Of a stretch of DNA of 21,352 nt, positions 9,051 to 16,834 are shown in pieces. The position numbers and the translations under genes are program-made. Origin of the DNA: Nemertoderma westbladi (taxonomy: Eukaryota; Xenacoelomorpha; Nemertodermatida; Nemertodermatidae); contig JAUCBJ010008267.1 in assembly GCA_032718475.1 (NCBI GenBank), forward strand, positions 1-21,352, given 5' to 3'. Each line of letters opens with the position of its first letter. Position 1 is the first letter of the stretch. The notes beneath the pieces were generated by a model, which searched no databases, was not told the origin of the DNA, and worked only from the letters and a program-made list of their open reading frames with translations.

Positions 9051-9590
9051 TAACATTCTCGCTATGGGGGTTTTAAGGAGTGCTGATTACATTTCTGATG
9101 TCAGTTTTCACGTTTACATAAATCTAGTCTGTCTGTCTGTCGGTCATTCTGCCAGTCAGTCTGTCAAAACATAAAAGAGAATTCAAATTAACTAACATTC
9201 TCGCTATGGGGGTTTTAAGGGGTGCTGATTTCATTTCTGACGTCAGTTTTCAGGTTTACATAAATCTAGCCTGTCTGTTTGTCGGTCTTTCTGTCAGTCA
9301 GTCAGTCTGTCAAAACTTAAAAAAATAATACAAACTAACTAACATTCTCGTTATGGGGGTTTTAATGGGTGCTGATTTTATTTCAGATGTCAGTTTTCAC
9401 GTTTAAAAAAATCTAGTCTGCCTGGCTGTCGGTCTTTCTGTCAGTCAGTCTGTGAAAACTTAAGAAATTATACTAACTAACCAACATTCTCGCTATGGGG
9501 GTTTTAAGGGTTGCTGATTTCATTTTTGATGTCAGTTTACACGTTTACATAAATCTAGTCTGCCTGTCTGTCGGTCTCTCTGTCAGTTTG
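9051..9590. repeat. 142-147 bp tandem repeat, about 3.8 copies
   Basis: The phrase (T/C)AACATTCTCGCTATGGGGG (one copy has TTATGG) begins at 9051, 9193, 9340 and 9482. Each unit continues with GTTTTAAGG-GTGCTGATT, ATTTCTGATGTCAGTTTTCA, CGTTTACATAAATCTAG and a CTGTCTGTCGGTC-type pyrimidine microsatellite, then TCTGTCAAAACTTAA. The fourth copy breaks off near 9590 after TCTGTCAGTTTG. No frame is open across the array. This is a short satellite-like array; its size fits one nucleosome less linker, but nothing shows a function. Confidence 0.95.
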
Positions 9591-9764
9591 AACTACTGTA
9601 CTGTGGTTGACATTACGCCATATACCTAACACTAATAATACAGTCTACAATACAGCCTATCTACAGTACAGAATGGATTTTTTGCCATGAAGAGCAATAA
9701 ATGTCATTAATACTATCCACCAGTATCTACTCAAAGAGCCTTCCAATAAAACATGTATTCCAGC
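9591..9764. other. Short non-coding spacer
   Basis: No gene or repeat was recognised between the tandem array and the hairpin beginning at 9765. Confidence 0.4.
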
Positions 9765-9820
9765 ATGACGTCCACTGCAACGTCTTCGTGCTGTCCATGG
9801 TGACGTGCAGTGGACGTCAT
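9765..9820. repeat. Strong hairpin with 15-bp perfect stem
   Basis: ATGACGTCCACTGCA (9765-9779) and TGCAGTGGACGTCAT (9806-9820) are exact reverse complements. After a one-base bulge, CGTC (9781-9784) pairs with GACG (9802-9805), leaving a loop of 17 bases. AGGCTCTAAGGGGTTAAG follows on the right. On the other strand that reads TTAACCCCTTAGAGCC, like TTAA-targeting piggyBac-type ends, so this may be the subterminal hairpin of a small DNA transposon. The left end is not clear. Confidence 0.8.
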
Positions 9821-9889
9821 AGGCTCTAAGGGGTTAAGCAACACGGTCCCTACTTCGCCCTGTCGACACCCCAGCCATTTTTCACCAAT

Positions 9890-10165
9890 TCTTTTTTAGA
9901 GTTTTTTCATTTTTTTGGTATTGGTGAAAGTTCTACAACATTAGTAGCTATGTTTATTTATGATAGCTAGTGTTTTTTTGCTAGCTAGTATTTTTTGAAA
10001 TTATAAAAAATGTGAAAGTCCATGATATTTCAGGTTAAACTGTTGAAGAATATATTAATAACCAAAATAATTTCCAAAAATTACTAGCTAGTAAAAAATA
10101 CTAGCTATATACCATAAAAATCTACTAAGGTTCTAGAACATTCACTAATAGAAAAAAGCACTCAA
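9890..10165. mobile_element. Fold-back (MITE-like) element with CTAGCTAG arms
   Basis: The left arm, best at 9922-10004, and the right arm, best at 10067-10146, are inverted copies at roughly 80% identity by eye. Both contain AGTTCTA or TGTTCTAGAA-type sequence, TTAGTAG, ATAGCTAGT, GCTAGCTAGTA and TTTTTTGAAATTAT, in opposite orientation. About 62 bases separate them. Similarity weakens outward on both sides, so the ends are approximate and no target-site duplication was identified. There is no coding capacity. Confidence 0.8.
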
Positions 10166-10189
10166 AATCACAAAAAAATAAAGGTTAAA

Positions 10190-10733
10190 AAACTCATTCG
10201 GGACCCATTTGCTTAAGGAGTCAAAATTGTAGAACAAATTTCCGAAGTTTGCGAAATTCGCGAAGAATCCGTCAGTTTCTGTGCCCTAATGGGTTCGTGC
10301 CGAAACAATCAAATCTTACACAGTTAACACACACGAACTAATTTAAAGTGGGTATTAGTATGCCTGAATAATTAAATAGAAATTAAATTAATGAACGCTA
10401 TTTCAACATGAAATCTACGGAATCAATACACAACACACGGACACTACTGAATTTAAAAATTTATATAGATTGCAACTTATATTTGGCTACCTTTTAATGG
10501 GTGACTAATTTAATTATTCAACCCTATATATTTGTAGCCTTTTTAATTTGTGCTTTTAATTGAATCAAACATTAAACTAAAATATATGTCACAATATTGG
10601 TCTGTCGGTAGCTGGTCAATGAATCTCTCATAAATTTGTTAATTCGTCGCTGCTCAGTCATTGAACATTTGAACACGTGCTGCTCGAAGACCCCACAACG
10701 TGTATCTCTAGGTAGACGTCAGCATTGAAGGCT
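10190..10733. other. AT-rich non-coding stretch
   Basis: No credible gene. GTGCCGAAAC near 10298 is shared with 11298 (CGTGCCGAAACG), which belongs to the minus-strand SINE region, so a small repeat fragment may lie here. Confidence 0.45.
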
Positions 10734-11141
10734 TCAAGTCTCCCTCACACTCGGGCGTCATGTCTCCCCACATGGGCTTTTTTTATATTAATTAAATTGA
10801 TATAATTTCAAAACGGCTGAACCAAAACTGGAAAACAATATATGGCAGGATAGTGCAATAATTAGTCAACACATGCTGTGAATTACAATTAACATACAGT
10901 AAAATAAGGATGCGATATTTCATTCGTTGTAAAGGGAAAAAATTTACTGTTGAACCCAGAAAGCCTTTATTGACAATAAAACAAAAAATAACCAAAAGGT
11001 AATAAAACATTGTTGCGCGGGTGTAGCCAACATGTATTTTACACTTTTTTGTGTGGTATTGTTAAATAATTTACAATAGTTTTTGAGTTATTAAAAAAAA
11101 TCAAGTCTCCCCTAAAGTCAAGTCTCCCTCACTGACCCTAG
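10734..11141. repeat. AT-rich block bounded by TCAAGTCTCCCTCA motifs
   Basis: TCAAGTCTCCCTCA occurs at 10734-10747, followed by TCATGTCTCCCCAC at about 10758. At the other side TCAAGTCTCCCCT is at 11101-11113 and TCAAGTCTCCCTCACTGACC at 11118-11137, followed by CTAGGG. The same motif family bounds the block at 6662-6909, mainly in the opposite orientation. The sequence between is about 350 bp, AT-rich and non-coding. Confidence 0.65.
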
Positions 11142-11401
11142 GGATTACGCACAAAGTCTCAATAATTATTACCAGTGCGGTCTCCCAAGACCTATATTCC
11201 CCAGAGGAAACTCCAGTACTCATTTAGCTACCATTTACGGAAGGAAGAGATGCGCCCTGGCTAATAAGTCTCTTTATGGTCTTCATTAAAGTATTCGTGC
11301 CGAAACGAAAACTACCCTAGCCCCCATGATGGGATCGAACCCATGACCCAAGGAGAGATGTCATTTCAATGCCACCGATTTAACCAAGTACGCCAAGGTG
11401 G
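11142..11401 (-). mobile_element. tRNA-derived SINE, minus strand
   Basis: On the minus strand the head begins CCACCTTGGCGTACTTGGTT and continues AAATCGGTGG, fitting an A box. GGGTTCGATCCCATC (plus-strand 11328-11342) fits the B box. The body continues through CGTTTCGGCACGAATAC and CGCATCTCTTCC, and ends about GACTTTGTGCGTAATCCC, followed by the CTAGGG/TCAGTGAGGGAGACTTGA motif. The body differs from the SINE at 5.8 kb, so this is a second family. The cloverleaf is not convincing enough for a tRNA gene. The 3' end is approximate. Confidence 0.82.
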
Positions 11402-11802
11402 AATAACTAAGTACTGTGATAGTAGTGATCGTAAAACATAAATACAACGAAATACTGTTCAAAATTTATTTTCCAGTATAAAAAATTTCCGTGAACGTGG
11501 TATTTATGTTGTTAAAGAATTAGAAAGTGGTCATTTTAATAAATTATGGTCATATGAACTTATAGGATATTAAATATACACTACTATACACACACCAAAT
11601 ATGAATACTCAATCTCATAGATAAGAAGTACAGTTCACTTCATGAACACTACTAAAGATATATCTACAGTAGTAGTGATTCTTAAGGTACATTGTGAAAG
11701 GTATATAATTAATAAAGATATATTGAATAAACACCATAAATATTCATTGGTCGTTGCTCTTTTTTTCTAAAAAAATATAACAAGTGCATAACGATTTCAA
11801 GT
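11402..11802. other. AT-rich non-coding stretch
   Basis: No credible gene or recognised repeat lies between the SINE and the following motif cluster. Confidence 0.45.
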
Positions 11803-12209
11803 GTGAGTCCGTAACATTTTTTTCTGTGAGTCCGTAACGAACAATTTCTCTATAAATGAGGTTTACCACCATATGTTTCTGCTATTAACTTACAAATGTA
11901 CAAAATTTGATGTATCTACCTCGCATTGTGAAAGTTATAACGTATGGCGTTAAACATTTCAAGATAATTTGTCAAAATAAAATTGGGTAATTTTTCGTTG
12001 TCCAATTGCATGTGAGTCCGTAATGGGTACTATATATATTTACAATATCCTATGAATCAAATGAGATACAACTCTTTTTGATCAAGTCAAACTAAAGATG
12101 TACCATTAATCCATCAGCCACCATCGGTAAATGTTATTTATATTGTAAAGTTGTTAATTAAATATGCCAATTAAATTCGAAAATTGCATATGAATGTGAG
12201 TCCGTAACG
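11803..12209 (+). repeat. Four dispersed copies of GTGAGTCCGTAACG
   Basis: Copies are at 11803-11816 (ends ACA), 11826-11839 (exact), 12012-12025 (ends ATG) and 12196-12209 (exact), all on the plus strand. The copies at 12012 and 12196 are also preceded at short distance by AATTGCAT, and the one at 11826 is followed by AACAATTT, as is the reverse copy at 6294. Intervals of 23, 186 and 184 bases give the last two steps a near-constant period. No gene is present. Confidence 0.82.
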
Positions 12210-12270
12210 ATGGAATTGCCCAATACTGAAACCTAATAACAGAATAAGTAATAGGCCATAGGCAATATTA

Positions 12271-12320
12271 GATGGTATGTACTAAAAGGTAGAACGATCT
12301 ATAACGGGCTTTAACGATCT
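12271..12320 (+). repeat. Left terminal inverted repeat, outer part (split)
   Basis: GGTATGTACTAAAAGGTAGA followed by ACGATCTATAACGGGCT matches the reverse complement of 18842-18902 nearly perfectly. The match stops at about 12320 (ACGATCT) and resumes at 18305, on the other side of the LTR element. This is therefore the outer piece of an arm interrupted by insertion. Confidence 0.85.
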
Positions 12321-12407
12321 AATCGAATTCAATTCAAAGAGCGAATCCAATTCACTGCACTACCCAGCAGAAAATGGGGAAAGTGGCTTTTTACCATTAT
12401 AGTTGGC

Positions 12408-12437
12408 TAGGTGACATTAGAAATATAATGTCACCTA
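12408..12437. repeat. Perfect 11-bp inverted repeat
   Basis: TAGGTGACATT (12408-12418) and AATGTCACCTA (12427-12437) are exact reverse complements separated by AGAAATAT. The right half contains TGTCAC at 12429, one candidate for the first bases of the full-length 5' LTR. Confidence 0.8.
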
Positions 12438-12686
12438 ACAACCAACAAAGGCAATATACATTGCCAGCCACAAGTAGAGATGAGAGGCTACAGGCCATCT
12501 CAGGGGGATGAAGGGAACTAGCACGTGGGCATAAGGGAACAGGGAGTGCCAAAGGAAGGATAGGTTAGACAATGACGGGGCAGAACGCCATCTGATTGGG
12601 ATGCATCCATTGGCTAGGCCACGTAGCAAGTAGCAGTGTTCCATATGTGTTAGTAATATAACCGTTGCATTTATTACCTGTTGTTC

Positions 12687-12951
12687 AGTTGGTTTGTGTA
12701 GAGCTGTGAAAGCAAGACGGTTTCAACCGTCGTCGACAGTAACCGTGCTATTATTATATTCTGATTGTGCTATTATTGTATTCTGACATTACGAAGAACT
12801 GCCACTAAAAACTCAGTTATTCTATCGGCCTCCGGCCTTTCAGACTCAGGTACTATAAGCATTTCAGCAGCCAGCGGATGCGGCAACGCGTATTAACCAA
12901 AAGCAAACACATCGGCCAGGATTCCCTCGCCAACTCGGGGATCCTGTCACA
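12687..12951 (+). repeat. 5' LTR (shared portion)
   Basis: The segment from AGTTGGTTTGTGTAGAGCTG to GATCCTGTCACA matches 18075-18304. A minimal TG...CA reading starts at TGTGTAG (12695) and ends at 12951. Shared landmarks are AAGCAAGACGGTTTCAACCG, GGCCTTTCAGACTCAGGTAC and CAGCAGCCAGCGGATGCGGC. It carries about 34 bases (TATTGTATTCTGACATTACG onward) absent from the 3' copy. The nine shared bases left of TGTGTAG suggest that the true LTR begins further upstream. Confidence 0.87.
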
Positions 12952-13027
12952 GTTGAAACCCATGCTTGGAAGTTGAAACCCTAAAACTTTGAGAACAGTT
13001 GAAACCTACGCTTGTAAGTTGAAACCC
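12951..13027 (+). repeat. Four AGTTGAAACC repeats at the primer-binding position
   Basis: AGTTGAAACC occurs at about 12951, 12970, 12990 and 13017, just after the 5' LTR. LTR retroelements prime reverse transcription here with a tRNA, and TGGAAGTTGAAACCC at about 12966 has the TGG expected at the start of a primer-binding site. I cannot name the tRNA, and the repetition is unusual. Confidence 0.7.
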
Positions 13028-13034
13028 AGCTTAG

Positions 13035-14423
13035 TTGACATCTCGCTTTAGAAAACAAACTGTGACAACACACCAAGGAGATGAAAACGATGAGCGAACA
13101 ACCACCCCAAGGTCCAGAGGGGGAAGGAAGCCCGCCGCACACCCCGAGCATAGAGACCAAACGATTCGGGAGGCAGCGACTAGGCGGTACCGGCCCGCCA
13201 CACGGGATTCGCCGAGGAGAGACGGTTCGGTCGTCGAAGAGGAGAGCGGCCGAGTATGAGGAGAAGAGGGACGCGAGTCGGCACGAGATGAGAGCGGCGA
13301 GAGAAGTACCAGAGTCGCCGGCCAAACAGTGGCTACAGGCAGCGAGCGGCCCACCGGAATGGCAATGGTAAGGCCGATGGTACGACGCCGGACGAGGAGA
13401 GAAGGTCAAGTTCAGGTGGAAGACGTCGGGACGAGCAATCGCCTACGATGAGGGTACAACGCAACAAGGAAGCTACTGAAGGATGCTAAGACTGGAGGAA
13501 AGGTAGACCAGCCCAAGTTGTACCGGAGACTCAATGAGTGCAATAAACATTTCCACTACCTAGTCCGATTTGGGCAGGGGGAACTAGCGAGTGAGAGGGC
13601 GAGGGGGGTCGCCACAGAACTGTTCAAATTGTGGCGATCCGAGATAATGCCACCTGGTGTAGTGTACTTAGGGCCTTATCTAGTGGATGCACGGGGAATT
13701 AAGTTAGTGGGAGGGGCGGATCCGAACGACACCAAACTCGAGGTTAACCCCGAGGATTCGGTGTCGTTGGTTAGTAGAAATGCTAACAAGCATGGCAAAA
13801 TTAGTAGAACGAACAGGCGACGGGAGTCCGTCGCAACCGAAAAGTCCACTACATCCTCCGTGAAAGCAAGAATGGTGTTAGAGATAGATCTGGCTTGTCA
13901 GCTAGACATGGTCGCATTAGACCAAAAGGAAGTAGAGAGACAGCTGGATGAGGGGACTGTGTTATTAGAAAGAGAAAGGGAGCTAGCGAGAGAGTGTAAA
14001 GAGAGGGCTGAGAAGGTGGCGAGAAAGTATAGAGAACATGAGGAGATGGAAATGAATGAGCGCAAAGAGCGGGATGCGAGGGAGGGAGAGAGGGTTGAGA
14101 GGGAAGTGAATGAGCGCAAGGAGTGGGATGTGAGGGAGGCAGAGAGGGTTGAGAGAGAAATGAACGAGCGTAAAGAGCAGGACACAAGGAAAGCAGCGAG
14201 GGTTGAGAGAGAAGAGAATGAGAGCAAAGAGCGGGACGCAAGGAAAGCTGAGAGGATTGCGAGGGAGGCAGAGTTAGTCGATCAGAGTGTTAGAGAGGAC
14301 AGAGAGAGAGATAGGGTGGGTAAAAGAATGAGGGATGATATGCACGCCCGGTTGAGGGGGTTAATGCAGTATCAGGCGAAACAAAAACGCCGATGCGAAG
14401 GCTGGTTCGGGAAGCATTTATGA
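13035..14423 (+). pseudogene. Retroelement gag-like ORF, coiled-coil, broken by two TGA codons
   Basis: One frame is open for about 463 codons from 13035 to TGA 14421-14423, except for TGA at 13257-13259 and 13449-13451. After the second stop it reads RKLLKDAKTGGKVDQPKLYR, NKHFHYLVRFGQGELASERA and LFKLWRSEIMPPGVVYLGPY. From about 13970 to 14330 comes a strongly charged Glu/Arg/Lys helix built on repeats of about 15-20 residues (NERKERDAREGERVEREV), a likely coiled coil for self-assembly. I see no catalytic motif. A competing start is ATG 13081 in another frame (MKTMSEQPPQGPEGEG, to TAA 13369-13371); it has a better start codon, so the first 300 bases may belong to that frame and a frameshift may follow. 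Position after the LTR makes it the first ORF of the element. Confidence 0.68.
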
Positions 14424-15444
14424 GGAACCAGGGGTGATGGAAATCTTTGTTAATAACCCACTTACAGGTACCGGACGACAGACCCAGAACTGGTGTGACG
14501 AGACGGATGGGGGGGGGGGGGGGGGGGGGGGTAATGACAATATGTTTCATGAGAATGTTAATATTAATAATACAATAGTAGATAACCCTAATAATAATAA
14601 AACATTTCTTGCAGGAAGCAATGTTTTAATATATAATAATGTAAATATTGGTGCGCCGGACAATCCAAATAATTTAAATAATAATGCTAGTAGTGATATG
14701 GTAAATAGCAATATAATAAATAATCCCGGTGAAATAAGTCAAAATAATCTAAATAATAATGTAATAAATAATCACGGCGAGGCTAGTGGCGGTATAATTA
14801 ATATAAACGTTGATGGGGTAAATAATCGCCTAGCGGGGGCCTACAAGGTGACGCGATTGCGCAGAGAGAAACACAGGCAAATGAACCGTAGAAGAACAGT
14901 AGAGTTCATCCAGGAGGTCGATACGAGACCTCATGAATGTGGATATAATGCCGAAACCTGAGGACACGAGGAGGAACGAGGAGATGTTGCTACGGGCAAC
15001 CAGAGACATCAAGACAGGACGGACAGTGAACCGACGATAGTTGAACTAGAGAGGGAGGGCCGGTGGGGTTGTACTTCGGGAGATTGTTGTTGCCCCGGAG
15101 AAACACAGCCTGGCAAAATATATCACACACCGGGTGAGGGGTATAGAGTGTACCGGAACGAGGAGGAATGTAGACGAAGGGATCGAAGAGAAACTTCCCG
15201 TTGGAAAGTAGCTACCAATCGACGATATGGTAGTCGCGGGGAGGAGTTCTCGGAATATTCAAGAAGATTAATCTTCGATCTGGAGGAGCACAGACAGACT
15301 GCAGGACATACTGTAGGTCTTACTGCACATACTATAGGCCATGCTGGGAGAGATAGTGTAGGTGATAGGCCGGGATTGGACCCGGCATTCGGATGCAGGG
15401 ATATAATACATACCCAAGGGAGGGGGGGGGGGTATTGTAGATAG
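14371..15444 (+). pseudogene. Continuation of retroelement ORF with Asn-rich and Arg/Glu-rich parts
   Basis: The next frame is open from at least 14371 to TAG 15442-15444 with a single TGA at 14959-14961. It overlaps the end of the coiled-coil frame, so a slip between 14371 and 14421 (a CAAAAACGCC stretch is there) would join the two. It passes through a 23-base G tract (Gly run). Then comes an Asn-rich part (about 14560-14830) rich in AAT codons and much AT-richer than its surroundings. A basic segment (TRLRREKHRQMNRRR) follows, then GDCCCPGETQPGK, KVATNRRYGSRGEEFSEYSR and SVGDRPGLDPAFG. I recognise no family. It ends next to an 11-base G run at 15422-15432, another possible slip site. Confidence 0.55.
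14509..14531 (+). repeat. G23 homopolymer
   Basis: Twenty-three consecutive Gs inside the gag-like region. Exact length is uncertain because such tracts are error-prone in sequencing and replication. Confidence 0.9.
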
Positions 15445-15604
15445 GTGTATGGGCCCCAATATAATGACATCTACCCCAGTGCCAAATATAACATCGGTGG
15501 GGGGGGGGGGGGGGGGGGGGGCAGGGTGACATTCCCCCATTACCGTAACCACAATACACACAACCAAAATTTAAAATCGCGACCCCCTCAGATCTAAATA
15601 GATC
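15445..15604 (+). other. Inter-ORF segment of the retroelement, with a second G23 tract
   Basis: Between the TAG at 15442 and the ATG at 15605 lies a short segment with a second run of exactly 23 Gs (15499-15521). An in-frame TAG at 15599-15601 stands just before the ATG of the next frame, so 15605 is the earliest Met for it. Confidence 0.7.
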
Positions 15605-16834
15605 ATGCGACATGGAGATATGGAGGGGACCGCTACCCCCGATGATTATCCTACCCAGGGAAAGTCGACGAACCCGAGAGGCGAAGCACAATCAACATCG
15701 AAGGAGCCTGCATCCATACCATCGAGCGCGCTGGAAATTCAAGCGATGGGAATGGTAGCGCTCCTCAACGTGCTGAAAACTAGAATAGAGCTGCCACCAG
15801 GCATGGGGTTTGATGGTAGCAAGCCGGAAGAATATCTACAGTTCTGGAGGATGTACAGCAATTAGGTTTTAACGAAAAATCTTACACAGGCGGAGTGGAG
15901 TGCCTTAAATATCTATACAGGGGGGCCAGCCTACGACATTGTGAGGCAATACCAAGGAATTGAAGAAGGATTTACAATGGCGTGGAGAGCCTTGGATAGG
16001 GAATTTGGCCATCCTGCGAAGATTATCCAACAAACCTTAAGCGGAATAACATCAGGTGGACTCGCAGATAACCCTGTTAGTATCAAGACCTTTGCTAACA
16101 AAGTAGAAAAGGAACTGATATTCTTAAAGACCCTAGATGCACCATACAAACTCAACGAATCAAATAACATTACAACCATAGTACAGGCACTACCGATTTG
16201 GTTAAGGAACAAATGGAGAAAGATCGCTTTCTTTACTCGAGAGAAGAAGGGTGCGGAGCCAGGGTTGGAGGAGATGTCGAACTTCCTTAACTACAAGGCG
16301 GAGTTGATAATGGATCCAGTCTATAGTGAGGAAAGTCTCAGTAAGGTACCAAAAGCAGCATGCAGCCGACCTAAAGCGGAACATAGTGCGGTGGATGCAC
16401 TTCCGAAAGTAAGGCAGTGGCTACCGCATGCGGCCCCACAGGGGACTACAAGTCCACAGAGCCCTGGGAGTAGAGCCACATCGTGGTAGGGACAGAGACA
16501 AAACAACAACAGCAGCAGATATAAACTTAATACCCCCAGTAGGCCGAGTCCAAACAACCAAAACACTAAACCACTCGACATGATTCTGAATGCGATACAC
16601 GATGCGCTACATGAGGAATGCTACAACCCCGATTACAAATGTCAATTACATAGAAGTGGGACGCATAAGACCATAGACTGTAAGCATTGGCAGGCGTTAC
16701 TTAAACAATATCGTATAGCCTATACTGGAAAATTTGGACTATGTCATTGATGCGCTGTAGGAGGACACAGGAAGGACAAATGTCAAGAACCACTGATCAA
16801 GTATGCTGAGACTGATGGAACTGGAGGCCAGACA
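15605..16834 (+). pseudogene. BEL/Pao gag with zinc knuckles, three in-frame stops
   Basis: The frame starts MRHGDMEGTATPDD and stays in one phase with no indel, but carries TAG 15863-15865, TAG 16487-16489 and TGA 16748-16750. Landmarks are FDGSKPEEYLQFWRMYSN, LNIYTGGPAYDIVRQY, AWRALDREFGHPAKIIQQ and LPIWLRNKWRK. They follow the gag pattern of LTR elements ('GD...Y..FW', 'L.G.A..IV..Y', 'AL..L...FG.P..I'). Two Cys/His clusters follow: CQLHRSGTHKTIDCKHW at about 16640, and C-H-stop-C-AVGGHRKDKC at 16742-16780. The second is a CCHC knuckle in which CGA to TGA has probably replaced an Arg. Gag packages the RNA and the knuckles bind it. Confidence 0.8.

Noticed and set aside
11320-11401. Functional tRNA gene on the minus strand
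   Set aside because: Same reasoning: Pol III boxes are present, stems are weak, and a SINE-like body continues.
13849-14241. Minus-strand Ser/Leu/Pro-rich open frames opposite the coiled-coil region
   Set aside because: They are complements of the repetitive Glu/Arg/Lys codons and have no independent support.
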